A stretch of 64,000 nt of DNA from Vitrella brassicaformis (Eukaryota > Sar > Vitrellaceae): positions 114,687 to 178,686 of the forward strand of contig CDMY01000859.1 of NCBI GenBank assembly GCA_001179505.1. Reading direction: 5' to 3'. Position 1 is the first letter of the stretch. The number at the start of each line of letters is the position of its first letter. Positions 37,047-49,065 of this stretch are shown here, one piece after another. A program made the position numbers and the translations under genes. The notes under the pieces are model-generated. The model was given only the letters and a program-made list of their open reading frames with translations, was not told where the DNA came from and did not search any database.

Positions 37047-40000
37047 ATGAGACGGCGCGTGTCGATTTTGCCTGCGGGCGCTGCGCAGGCGAGAAGGGAT
37101 GAGGAGTATGAGGAGGATAGGCGGAGGAAGAGAAAGACCAAGGCGCTCAGCAAATCGCTCATCATCGACGCACTCAAAGACTTCGCCACGCAGGCAGGCA
37201 ACGAACTCGATAGATGCAGAGCACAAGACGACAGGGGCTGCGTGTGTTGATTGGTGTGTTCATTGCAACAGGAGAAGTTCAAGCTGGTGAATCCCTTTGA
37301 GAAGGTCACTGATCCCTTCAGGGAGCAGAAACAGAAACAGATCCGGGCATTCGGCGACTACTCTTTCTGGAAGTACTACGAGAAGATTGACGTGTCGAGG
37401 ATATACGATGGCGTAAGAGCCACAAACACACTGCCAACACTCGCCACGACACTCTCTTTTGCCCTCCAGAAATCAGCTGAGTACCAGAACCTCAAGCTCA
37501 TGTTCTGGGAGACCGTCTTCTTCATCTTGTGGCTGAGCATCTTCACGGCTCTCGTCATCACGTCGACATCACAGCTGCAATACGGCTGCCGAGCAGCGCA
37601 GGTCAGCCAAAACCCAACCAACTGCCGATGGCTTTCTTCTGCACTGCACTGTGTGCCTTCTGCAGCTCTCGTATTGGTCTGACTGCCGGCTGTCTCTGCC
37701 TGAGCGCCAGGATTGCGCGGTTGACAACATCAAGGACATCAGCAGCTTCTGGTCCTGGCTGACGAACGACTTCACCGACCTCGCGTGGCCTTTCGAGTAC
37801 GCCGTCCATCTGCCCCCTGATGCATTCGGCCGCTCGAGCACTTACCAGCTCAACGAGCTCTCGAAGCCCTTCTCAATGAGGTGACCATCTCACTTCATCT
37901 GCCATCCTCAATCGGAAACATGCATCAATCCGTTTCTGGATCAGGGTCCTGGACGACAGGGGTATATTCTTTCTCTTGGGTGCCATTCGCGTCCGTCAGC
38001 TTCGTGTGCGGCCGAACGCAGGCTGCAAAGTGAGCAACGGCTTCCGGCATGCATTCCCCCAGTGCTACGGTGAGAAACTGCAACTCACTTTCCTCACCTG
38101 AAAGTGTGTCTCTCGCGCAGCTTTGTGGAGATCGAGCACTGAGTCCAAACGCTACTTTGCCAAAAGGTGAGCGCTGGATGGGCACAGCCCTGTCGCCATG
38201 TCTGCCTGCCTTGTTAGGTGGACGCCGACCTACACACTGCCGGCTTACCGATATCGCACACCTAAATGTAGGTCATCGCCGGATACAGGGCGTGTCCCTA
38301 CACATTTTGCTGGTGTGTGTAGACACGAAACAAAGCCGTACACGTGGGCAGTATTCCACATACGGTGCCGGGGGCTTTCTCTTTGACCTGCCACCCAAGT
38401 AAGGATGAAAGCAGAGTACTGCATCCACTGTTGACATTTGTTTTGCCTTAGCAAGACTGACGGTGTGATCCTCCTGCAAGACCTGAGGGAATGGGCATAC
38501 CTCGACGAACAGACGCGGTATAGGCAGAGGAGATGCAGACAGGCTATTGAAGACGCACCACCGCTTGTTTCCTGTGTCTCATTGTCGGCAGTGCCGTGAT
38601 AATTGAGCTGAATGTGGTCAACCCTCACGTCAACATTATTGTCAACACCCGTCTGCTCTTCGAGCTTGCCCCCACCGGAGAAATCGTGGCAAAGTAAAAC
38701 ACGTGCATGTTTGACGTGCTCACCTGGGTCTGTGTCTCAGACAGGAGGCGCACGCACTGCCCGTCTTCTTTCTCGCACTCCACGCCATGGCGGAGAGCGA
38801 CGTGAGGAAGGGATGCACGGCAAGAAAAGGGGGACACGCTAAGCAAGTGCACGTGTGTGGTTCTCAGATAGCCTCTTTTTCGATCCAAATCTTCCTGGTC
38901 ACGTTCATCCTGCTGGACACCGTCTATGTGGGCTTTCTGATCAAGCAGGGGGGGCTGAGGTACTTTGGCTACGGGTGGAACTGCGTGGAAGTCATTAATT
39001 TGGTAAACAAAGCCACCGTGAATGCCCCGTCCACACATGCAGGGGCATACTTGGGCGAGATTTGCTGTCTTAGGTGTTGTTCTACATCTTGATTGGCCTC
39101 CGCATCCATGTATACATCTACTCTAGCAGCGATCTGGGTCAGACGGAGAAATCGTGTGAGCCCTGGGTAAACCTGCCCTGCATGTATATGTGTCTCGTGT
39201 CTGTAGGCTTGCGTTCCAATAGTGTGTCGGATCCGTATGAGTTTCGCCCTTACTCATCCGGTAAGAATGGCGCTCCTCTCATCGATGGCCGAATGGCCGT
39301 GTGTCTCCTGCAGTGATCCAGTACATCCAGTTGTATTCGCGTCTCATTGCCTTCAATGCCGTGCTCATGTGGTCAGCGCCAGCAGACAGGATGTGTGCGT
39401 ATTTGGAAGAATGCCTTTCTTTATGTGTGCGTGCGGTTGGTGCCTGCAGGATGAAGCTTTATAAGTACATGGCTCTATTCGGCGTCTTTCGGTCACTCAT
39501 CAGAGGTGGGAGGCTTGGAAACGCCGCCACCTCTGTGCATCCTTGCAGACTTCATGTCTTTATCTCCCTCGCAGCGCTTGAGCACGTTGTGCGTGAGTTG
39601 GTTGGCTTTCTGGTGCTCTTCTTCTGCGTTCTTTTTGCTTATGCTGTAAGGATGAGAACTAATCCGATGCGCGAATGGCTTTATGTGTGTGCTTTCCTTC
39701 TGATTCGGTTGCAGCTGGCTCTTTATGGCGGTTTTGCTGAAGCTTCAGAGAAATTTGCTACTCTTGACAGTAAGCGCAGGGCACCGTGGCCTTTGCAGGC
39801 ATTCATTATGTGTGGACACGTGTGTGCAGATTGTTTCTTCTCGCTGTTCTTCATGTTGCTGGGCAAGTATGAGCTCACGCCTCTGTATCAGGCGCATAGA
39901 TTCTTTGGTCAGCACCGGACCTATTGGTTGATGCATGTGTCCGTTGAACTGCTCTGTCTCCCGGTGTGCAGGTCCCCTGCTGTTCTTCACCTTCTTGCTG

Positions 40001-41250
40001 ATCGTGTACTTCCTGCTGTTCAATCTTGTGGTGGCCATCGTCATCGACACATACACACTGGTTGGTACACACAAAAGGGCAGTAAGGACGGCGCCAAGGC
40101 ACCTGGAGTGTGTGCTGGTCGTCTTCAGATCTCCGTGTTGATGGTGAGCGACCAGAAACACGACCCAATGCTGGTCTTCTTCTATGTGTACTACCACAAA
40201 GTACGCACGCAAAGCCCTCCCACATAACATGCACCTACCAAGAGCAGCCATGCATGGCCGTGTCCCTCTCCTTGCCTGTCCACCAGGTCCGCGGCATCGA
40301 CCTCTTCTGGCTGCACGCCGAGGAGCTGGGTGGCCCCGGCGACCAGAAGATCAAGCTGACTAATCTGCCTGGTGTGGTGATTAAGAAGTACCTCGAGAGA
40401 AGTAACAAGGGGCACGACAAGGGGTACGAAGTAACAGAGGGGCCGGATGTGGAGGACGTCGACCCCGATGCGCTGGAGAAAATCGAAGTCGACAGAGTGC
40501 AGCTGCAGGTAGTGGGGCAACCAACACCAACACACGTGGAGGGGGTGAGACGGATACACATTATTTCGACAGAAACTGTTGGATGAGAATCCCCTCCTCG
40601 TTCAAATGCTGGAGACGGACAACGCTGCCAAGGTAGAAACCATCCGCCACCGATTTGTCCATTGGTGGCTGTGTTTGTGTCATGTGTATCCATCCTCAGG
40701 TCATTCGCCGATTCAATGAACGCGCAAAGCAGCCCCTGACAGAAATCACAGAGCTGCAGGTCAGGCGCCCGGCTGTATTGAGCTGTCAATCGTCCGTCTC
40801 TCTCTCTCTTTCTCCTGTCCTTGCTGTCTGTGTGCCCACAGGAGCGTGTGTATCGGAAGCTGGAGAGGCTGGAGAAGTCGGGCATAGCATTGGAGTACAG
40901 CGAGGTGCCGGCCGTGGAGTCCGTCAGGAAGGGCCTCTCGGAGCAGCTGCAGCGCCTGCAAGCCAAGTGGAAACAAGAGCTGGCAGGTCAGCAAGGGATG
41001 GAGCGAGGGAGCGACGGAGCGACATCGCGAGATCCGTGTTGTTGTCTGTGCAGATGTGTTGAGGACGGCAGCACAGGCGTCTGCGGGGCTCATCGATCTG
41101 ACAAAGGTATTGAAGCATCCCATGCCTGTCCGTCTCAGACAGGTGGACGTGTGTTCATCTTGGCCCATCGGTCAGGCGCTGGAAAACGTACAGATGAATC
41201 ACAACACGCTTGTCCGAGAGCTGGCGTCAGCCGAGGACGAGGAGGCGTGA
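37047..41250 (+). CDS. Polycystin-type (TRPP/PKD2-like) cation channel
   Basis: More than 20 short exons. The start is taken at MRRRVSILPAGAAQARRDEE (37047). A cytosolic basic segment leads to NLKLMFWETVFFILWLSIFT (S1). A long extracellular loop includes STYGAGGFLFDLPP and VNPHVNIIVNTRLLFELAPTG, typical of the polycystin TOP domain. Further membrane segments are IASFSIQIFLVTFILLDTVY, LRYFGYGWNCVEVINL, VLFYILIGLRIHVYI, LIAFNAVLMW and LVGFLVLFFCVLFAYA. The pore-region candidate is NCFFSLFFMLLGKYELTPLY, and S6 is PLLFFTFLLIVYFLLFNLVV then AIVIDTY. The C-terminus is acidic and coiled (VYRKLERLEKSGIALE, GLSEQLQRLQAKW), ending LVRELASAEDEEA. Likely a Ca2+-permeable channel of a cilium, flagellum or endomembrane. 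Some exon joins around 38100-38400 and 39200 are uncertain. Confidence 0.85.
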
Positions 41251-41253
41251 TGA

Positions 41254-41563
41254 GTTATGACATTGTGATGCATGTGTGTTCTGGGCGTGTGTGGTAGTGG
41301 GAAAAAGTGGTCGTTAACGGTCTTGGCCAGCCTCGTCATCCTCGCCGATTAGCTCGCATTAGGGTTTTGAGAAGCTGAGAGAACGGACGAGGAACCTCCT
41401 GCTCGTCCATCGTTTCTGTCCTTCCCTTCTCGTCTTAAATCGCACCTGCAGACAGCAATCGCTCATCCTTTTTGAAGGCCTTGGACTCCTGGTGGCGAAG
41501 GACTCTGCCTGTCTACCGCCGCGCACAGAGAGATCCGCCATCGCTTCTACCGAGGCAGTAAGG
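41254..41563. promoter_or_regulatory. Upstream region of lectin gene with GATTAGCTCGCATT motif
   Basis: GATTAGCTCGCATT at 41347-41360 is about 205 bp before the ATG at 41564. GATTAGCTCGCA also occurs inverted within 51781-51794. Confidence 0.4.
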
Positions 41564-44500
41564 ATGCAGTCGTCACTGGCATGGCTGCTGGCTATCGCAG
41601 CGCTCGTCGGCAGCGCATCTGCCTTCCCCACGTAAGTGTGGGAGATCATTCAGAGGCCTGCGGGGCTCGGGAGGGGCGCACTGAGTTGCACGTGTGGCGT
41701 GCCGCTGCCCACAAGCCCACAATGGCTGCGTGTCTCGTGCGGCGTGCAGGTCTTCGTGCCCTGAGGGTTTCGTCTGGTTCGGGGGGAGGTGTTTTGCCAA
41801 GTTCACCTCTCCGCTGGGCTGGGAGCAGGCCGAACAGCAGTGCCAGGAGAAAGGAGGCCACCTCGCCACCATCGGCAGCATTCTCGACAACGAGGTTCTC
41901 AAGGTGAGCTGAACAGTGAGGCGGGCACCATGTGGTGGACGGATGGGTGTTACGTGCTCTCTTGGCCTGTGCAGCTTCTCTGCTTCAACGGCACAACGTC
42001 CAACGATGACCGCGCCTGCTGGTACGATCCTGCACGGTTGCCACACACGCACCCAGACACACAGCTGTGGGTGAGTGGTGTGAATTACGCGTGTGTGGTG
42101 TGGTCGGTCGGTCAGGATCGGTCTCAACGACCGTGCCAAGGAGGGGAGCTTCCAGTGGACCAACACCAACATGACGGCCGCCGAGAACATGTGGGCCTTC
42201 GACTGGGCCGTAAGCATGGAACACATACAAGCACGATGAACGAACATGAACACGATGGACATCCTACCTTTGTCTGTGTGTCTTCAGGTCCACCGCGACA
42301 ACAACTACGAGCCCAACAACCTGCCCAAACGCAGCGACGGCGAGTGTGCCGACGACAACAGCGCCCCCGAGTGCGGCGCCAACTGCGTGTGGCTGTACGG
42401 TGCCGACGGCACCCTCAGGGACTGGCCATGCACCGATGAACTCCCCTACCTGTGCGAAACCGATGCTGAGGAAACATTCTGTAAGCCAAGAAAGATGTGT
42501 GGGGGGTGGGTAGAGAGATAGGACAGACATGCTTTCATGTGCACCTGCCTGTGTGTCCGTTGTTTCGTTCAGCGAGTTACCGCTGGCGGTTCAAGGCCGA
42601 AGACCGGGACCCCATCACTATCGCAGAGATACAGTACGGGTGGCGCACACACAAGACTACCTCTCAGCCATCCTGGCACGTTCTCTTCGTCTCGTCTGTC
42701 AGGTTGTTCCACGATGCCGAGTGCAATGACCGCGTCAACGTCAGTTCTGCTCAGATCTTTACCAGCATGTCCATCCAGAGCATCCTGAGCGGCCGCAGGA
42801 GCAGAAACCGCGACAGGAGCCGCGGCAACGACACTGACGACGAGAGCGCCCCCACCACCGCCCCGTCGGCAGACGAGGACAACGAGGTGGTCGAGACCGA
42901 GAAGCTCGAGGAGGAGATGAGGATGTTTGACGACGACGAGGACACCACCCTCAAGCTCACGTGCGACCCGGGCTCCGAGCCTGAGCAGGATGACGTGGGC
43001 GATGAAGGCCTCACCGACAATCGCACCGCCAGGCCCGCCATCCGGAGCTGCAGACCAGAAGTGCAGCTCTTCTTCCCTAAGGTGAGTGACAGAGAGGGAG
43101 GGGCACACAGACAGACTGACAACAGGCGAGATCATGCCTTTGTGTGGGACATCCATCCATCGTGTGTGTGAATGCAGACGACTGAGATTCAGTGTGCGCG
43201 TATGCTGACCAAGGACGACGGTGATAGTCCCCGCGACATTCGCTTCGAGCGTCTGGAGCTGCCCCGCCATTTCTACGGCATGAAGGTCGCCACCACACCC
43301 GGCGAGTGGAGCGTCTTCTACTTCCCCGAGACCGACCGCTTCAAGGACCTCTACGAGGAGGCACACCGGCCCTTCGACCTCGACATCGCCGTCAACAGCA
43401 TCACCGCCGGCGCCTTCATGAACTCGTCGAGGGTGCGTCTGGTGCGCCGCCCCGTGACCCTCATGGAGCGCAGCTGCCTGGACTACGATGCCGACAGCGA
43501 GGTGGAGGGGCTGGGGCTCGAGGTGGCGCCCGAACAGGCCGTGACCACCGAGATGGACGCTAATGGAGACACCCAGGCGGTCTATCAGGTGGGTCTGTGC
43601 ACAGGCATGGGATGGTGGATGGTGTATACGTGCGGGAGGCATGGCATGGTTGTGGTTTTGTTGCTTCAGACCTGGAAGAACGTCGTGATAGACACGCCGG
43701 GCATGTACGAGATCTGCCACTGCTTCAGCGACTGCGAGCTGGCCAAGCAGTGGAGAGACGTCGGTGAAATCTCCGTCGCGGGTGACCGGCAGCACCACAC
43801 CAGATGACATGCTGCACGCCATACACACAATCTCACTCATTGGATTCCCGTCGGTTCTACAGGTCTCCACCGTGACGGTCTGGCCACCGTGCAGTCCGGC
43901 CGTGTGTTCTCCCTGCTGCTGCCCGGCTGGGCCCTCCCCAAGAAGACCACCGATGAGCACGAAATCGCCTCGCGCCTCAAGATCATCAGTGACGCCGAGA
44001 ACGCCTCAGATGCCGCCCCGGACACCTGCGGCAGGGCCGCGGCGTCGGCAGACGTCAAGAGCGGCATCGACTGCGATGGCGCCACCGAGTGCCACACCGC
44101 GCCCACCACGGCGCTCATCTACGGGCAAGAGTGGGCCGACCTGAAGATTGTCTCCAAGACGGCCAAGAACTACACTGTCTGCCACTGCCTGAAGGACTGC
44201 GGCAACCCCGATCGGTGGCAGGATGTGGGCACGGTGGCGGTGGGTGTGCCAGACCACACGTGCAACTGGCCGGTGGCGTGCAGCGACTACTACCCTGAGT
44301 GTGTGCGGTATCCCCTCGACCCGCCCAGAGACATCGGCTGCGAGCCCGAGGGTGACGCATTCACTGACGCCGAGAATGAAGCCTACGACAGCGACACCGG
44401 TGATGCAGAGACCCCTCGTGCGTCTCAGAACCCGCCCACCCCCTCGCCCATCCAGCCAGTGGTGGTTAACAGGCGACGCGACAACAGCTCAAGAAGCGAT

Positions 44501-45383
44501 CAGGAGGACCAGATGGACGAGTCCCTCGCTGACTCCGTCCGGGGCGTGTCGCTCAGAGGTGAGAGCAGAGCAACAAACAGAAGACACAGGCCAAACGCCG
44601 TGCAACACGTGTGTGTATGTCCTGATTGATCCCTCAGACCAACGGGAGCGGATGCCGGCCAGCACGGCATGTGAGGGCGACTGGTGCCCGGGCGCCGAGA
44701 GCGCAACGGCCGCCGTTAGTGAGAGCGGCGTCTCGTCTGGCTACACCCAGCCAGCAGAGCGCGCCGACAACAAGGGCGGCAGCTGGCTCATCATCACTGG
44801 TAGGGCCACAGAGGGAGACGTGTCGTCTCGTGATGCACCGCCCATCGCTCCGTTGGTGTTGATGTGTCTTGCTCAGGTATTGTTGCCGCCACGTTCGTTG
44901 TGTTGGGCTTTGCCCTCACTGGCCTCTGGTGCTGCTGCTTCAAGAGAGGGTAAACCGTCATCACGCACCAACACGCCCACCAACACACACGCTCTCAGAT
45001 CATGTGACCCCTGACTGTTTTCTCTCCCCACCTGCAGCCGCCGGGGGCTGTCGTATTGCTTCGTGCCCACCCCCATGGCGCGTCGCGAGTTCGAGGACGA
45101 CCATACCCACACCGTCACCGACACCATGAGCGAGGTCTCCACCGAGTTCGCCAGCACCACAGCAGCCGGCACACCAGCCGCTGACAAGGCCAGTGCGGCA
45201 GCAGCGGCTGCGGGGGGCGGCACCAAGAAGCTCTCCATCGATCTGTATGACCGCGACATCGAGCAGGGCGGCGGCAACGGGCCCGCACGAACACTCTATG
45301 GCACTCCTAGCTCGGCGGCAAGACAGCAGCAGGCCCAGCAGGCCCAGCAGAAGCAACAGGACGGATCTCTCTTGGACTTTTGA
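41564..45383 (+). CDS. C-type lectin domain type I membrane protein
   Basis: About 14 exons. The signal peptide is MQSSLAWLLAIAALVGSASA. A C-type lectin domain occupies residues about 24-180: CPEGFVWFGGRCFAKFTS, WEQAEQQCQEKGGHLATIGS, IGLNDRAKEGSFQWT, the Ca2+/sugar motif YEPNN (EPN, the mannose-type triad), and DWPCTDELPYLCE. A large ectodomain follows, with an acidic Glu/Asp linker (42840-42950) and two or three Cys-paired repeats ending YEICHCFSDCELAKQW and YTVCHCLKDCGNPDRWQ. A transmembrane helix, WLIITGIVAATFVVLGFALTG, precedes CCCFKRG and a Ser/Ala/Gln-rich cytoplasmic tail ending GSLLDF. It is probably a cell-surface or endomembrane carbohydrate receptor; the ligand is unknown. Confidence 0.85.
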
Positions 45384-47266
45384 GAAAGAGTGGTGGACGG
45401 GACGGGTGGGTGATGGGGGTGGATTTAGTGCCGATTGACCGTCGACTGGATTGGTCGGCTCATGTGGATGAGTGTGAGCGTGTGTGGAACGGACGGCGTG
45501 CTCGCGTGAGGCGATCTGAGTGGTGCCATTTTTTGTGCATTCCTGGTGGGGGGAGGGTGAGGGCGAGAGAGCGAGGGCATGCGAAACAGAGCGAGCTTTT
45601 TTCCCAATATCCATTCATCCCATGCCATCATCCCATCCCCGTTCCACACACCCCGGTCTGTCTGCCTGTCGGTCGGTCGAGCAGTCGCCTTGAACCATCA
45701 AAGGTGACGTCCACTCGCCAGCCAGCCAGTCATTCGTTCATTCGTACTTTTCCTCGTCTGCGGTTGCGTTACTTTGCTTTGCTCGTTTGCGCGGGCGGGG
45801 CGAGGGGTCCTGTAGGTTACTATACAATTAAGTGGACGGACATACCATATGGGGATGGATGGGTATATGGGCACGGTATGGAGCGTTATTCACCTCACCT
45901 CACCTCACCCGACCTCATCCGACCTCGCCCAGCACGTCGTGTCTTTTTCCGTCTTTCATTGATGCGTGTGTGGGGGCTGGGCCGTCTTGGAGTGCGCCTT
46001 TTATGGATGGAGGGACTGATGCGCTGCGTGTGCCTTTATCTAGACATACACACATCTCTATACCTATCTATACCCGCTTTGTGGCGTGTGTGGGCGTGCT
46101 GGTGCAGTGTCTCACGCAGTGAGACGAACAAGACGATATGGGAGGGTCCGCTTGTCGACAGACAGCAAATGGGCGGCTTTGTCAAGTCGGTCCATGTCCA
46201 ACCGAGGCCGTAAGTGGATGGATGTGGTGGGGGTGCCTGTGTGCGGAATGTACGCGTGTCTCGTCACCTGTGTGTATGCGATGGATGGATTCATCGAGTG
46301 GATGGAAAGCCCTCATGTAAGCTGTCTGGTGTTGTGTTTGTGTGGAGGAAGGACAGCCCTGAGGCACTAAGACAGACAGACAGACAGATAGACCAGCACA
46401 CCGCACTCCCTCTCTCCTGTTCCCTCTTGCCTCTTATCTATCACGTCCATCGACCTGAATGTGACTTTCCACTCACTCGGCCTGGATGCTTTTCTCGATT
46501 TGTGTATCTCTGCTGGCTGATGTGTAATCGAGCACGCTAGTCGTGCACCTCGACACCGACCTGCCCGTCCGCTGCAATCACGGGCTGGCAGCGCAGTGTC
46601 GAGGTGGGGACAGAGAGCCTGCTCGAGGGCACATCAGCCGCGCAGAGACCCTTATTCTTTCTATCTGAAGGGCTCTCCGCCTTCTGTTGCGTGCTGCGGA
46701 GAGCGTGACTATGTGATTGATCATGGGTTGCAACCTTGCAAGTAAGAACCAGTTGCGATACGTGTCTGCTTGTCTTGGCTGAGTCGTGCAGTGAGCTGGA
46801 ACGTGGACAGGTGGCCGCTCACTTCCGGCCAGTTGTTGACGTATCCGGCGGCTGCCCAGATACAGCTCGGACAGGCGACATGTGGATGGGTGGATGGGTG
46901 GATGGATGGATGGATGGAAATGCATGCCTCACCTGTGGGACCATCGCACACGGGTCGACGCTCCATGCATCACCTCACCAACACGTGTGCGGGTGGACGG
47001 GCGGACTCTCTCCTACGTGGACGACTGAATGACGTGCATGTGATTGGATGGGATGGGATGACATGACGGTCACCAACGCTCCGAAAGATGCATAAATACA
47101 CACACGCATTTATCTAGAGGTATGGAAGGTTCTGAGGGAGGGAATGCACTGCGATCGGTCTGTCTGACAGAATCATCTGGCCACATGCACACGCGCAACA
47201 AACTCCCCCTCCCTCACACCGAATTCTCACACACGCGCCCTTGGCGTGTGTCGTTCATTCATTGAG
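45384..47266. other. Long convergent intergenic region with hairpin cluster
   Basis: No protein gene supported over 1.9 kb. It has GGAT runs near 46892-46918 and two perfect inverted repeats near 46546-46606 and 46672-46704, described separately. Confidence 0.5.
46531..46704. ncRNA. Candidate structured RNA or hairpin cluster
   Basis: Three potential stems occur in 174 nt. GCACG/CGTGC pairs at 46532-46546. CACCTCGACAC (46546-46556) pairs perfectly with 46596-46606 and encloses a second stem, GCCCGT (46563-46568) with ACGGGC (46580-46585). GCTCTCCGC (46672-46680) pairs perfectly with 46696-46704. No known RNA family was recognised, and the strand is undetermined. Confidence 0.35.
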
Positions 47267-49065
47267 TCAGATATCGAAGAATAGGCTAAGGCCGGCAAAG
47301 ACGAGGAATAGGAATCCCCCAGCAAGCGCCACCATCTTCTCGCTAATGCTGCTGGCCAGCATCTTGCCCCCAACCACAGCGACGCCCGTGCACAGGCCGT
47401 GGCCCAGACAACCCCCAACCGTCACGCCTATGGGGTCCTTGGCAGCACTGAGTGGAGGGAACCGAACCGTTGTTTGTATGATTGAGACACAGCAATACAA
47501 AGGAGGCAGGCATGTGCTTGCTGGTTGGTTTCGCATTGCTTACGCGAGGGCTATTGTCGCGATTTGTGACCTGTCCCCCCATTCTGCCAGGAAAGTGAGA
47601 GAGCACGCCTGCAGATCACACAACACCCAACACATCGATATATCGAAGATGCTTTGTCCACTCCACTCCCCCACCCCCCCAACCCGACCTGCCAGAAGAC
47701 GTGGTTGATGAGCATGCGGATGACATTGCCGCGCCTTTTCCTGCCGTGGTGGTGCCCATGAAAGAACTTTTTCCCCGGAGAAGACATGTCGTCGGTCGAC
47801 GGCGGTGCAGTGAGCGGCGACTGCCCCCCAGTGTATTCCACATCGGGGATCGACGACGACCGCGACTGCGTGCCGGCCGGATACCGCGTCAGCTCCACCT
47901 CGGCCTGGTCCCGTGTGGGGTTGGGGTTGGGGTGGTGGGGTCCCAGGCCGTTCAGAGAGCCATTGTTGCCGTTAATGTTGCCATGGTTGCTGGTGTTGGA
48001 GTTGGTGTTGGTGTCATCGTCCGTCTTCTTGCTCAGCTCGGCCTCTACCTCTCGGATCTCTTCGCTTGCTGCAAGGCATCAACACCCACACGCACACACC
48101 CACACACACGCGCGTGCAGCCTGCTGCCATTCGTGTTGTGGGTGGGTGGGTGGGTGGGTATGCGGGCGGCTGTGTGTGGTGTGGTGTGGTGTGGTGACTG
48201 ACCTCCCCCGTCCTCCATGAGCAGGCCTTCCCTGAGCAATCGCACTCCGAAAAAGAGGAAGAGCACGATTGAGGCGTAGTGCGTGTATGTGCGGCTGAGA
48301 AGGTTGGGGAGGGTGTAGCCCATGGCGGCGCTGAGGACCGTCATGCCGCCCAGTGCCGTCATGGCCCCCATCCACACTATCAGGTGGCTGTGCTTCATCG
48401 ACATGATCGCCGCAATGAAGAACGTCTGCACAGGGGGAGAGGAGGGGACACGCATGACGTGTGTGGTGCTGTGGGTTCTGTGCGCGGTGGTTGTCCGCTC
48501 ACTTTGTCTCCCAGTTCGGAGACGATTATGAGTGACAGCGAGGCAATGAATGCCGCCCAGAAGCCGCCCGCCTTGACGCCAAAGAATTTCTCCACTGACG
48601 AAGCCGATGAGCCCCGGCCACTCGCTCCCTCCCAAGTCCCATTCGTCCCCCCCTGCGACCAGCCAGCCAACCAAGTATAATCACAGACAGAGGCATTCAA
48701 AGACAGAGATCAGATCTGTGCACTGCACCGATCTTTGCCCTGTGCCGTCTGCTCCTCACCACGGCGATGTTGACATGGCGTGTGGCCATCTCGCTGTCGG
48801 TCTCCTCCCTCAGCTGGCTCGATGCCCTCCGCAGCATCTCCTCCCCTTCTGCGGCAGAAGCTGCATCTTCACGCTCTGTCGCTGCTTCCGTGCCCTCCAC
48901 ACTGCTGGCAAGATGCACTTGGCCATCCACCAGGGAAAGCAACGCCGCCAGCAGGAGGGATAGCAGCAAGATCAACACGGGCTTCCTGCTTCGTTTGCAG
49001 ATTGGCACGGCGGACGACGTCATGCTGGTGCTCTCACCTGCGAGCTTAGCTGAGAGCACCGTCAT
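47267..49065 (-). CDS. GDT1/TMEM165 (UPF0016) family cation/H+ antiporter
   Basis: Five or six exons. The N-terminal exon carries a strong hydrophobic segment, KPVLILLLSLLLAALLSLVDG, a signal peptide or anchor. The two family signatures E-x-G-D-(K/R)-(S/T) are present: IIVSELGDKT, split by an intron, and FLAEWGDRSQIATIALA. Each opens a three-helix repeat: FFIAAIMSMKHSHLIVWMGA with MTVLSAAMGYTLPNLL and ASIVLFLFFGVRLL in the first; IGVTVGGCLGHGLCTGVAVV and VALAGGFLFLVFAGLSLFFDI in the second. A hydrophilic loop rich in Asn and His separates the repeats. Relatives move Mn2+ or Ca2+ in Golgi and plastid membranes. The start is either 49065 or the in-frame ATG at 49022; the first would overlap the divergent gene's start codon. 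Confidence 0.88.
49039..49062. repeat. 24-nt sequence shared with 51681-51704
   Basis: The 24 bases beginning TGCGAGCTTAGC and ending GCACCGT are identical at 49039-49062 and 51681-51704. The first copy abuts the ATG at 49064. The second is flanked by direct repeats GTTGTGGCCTGTACTTGAGC (51636-51655 and 51703-51722). Confidence 0.85.

Noticed and set aside
45380-46213. Plus-strand open frame of 277 codons after the lectin gene
   Set aside because: It overlaps the lectin stop, its composition is repeat-like and it has no sustained protein character; treated as 3' UTR or intergenic.
48767-49063. Plus-strand reading frame MLTWRVAISLSVSS onward
   Set aside because: It is the reverse complement of the coding N-terminal exon of the GDT1-family gene.
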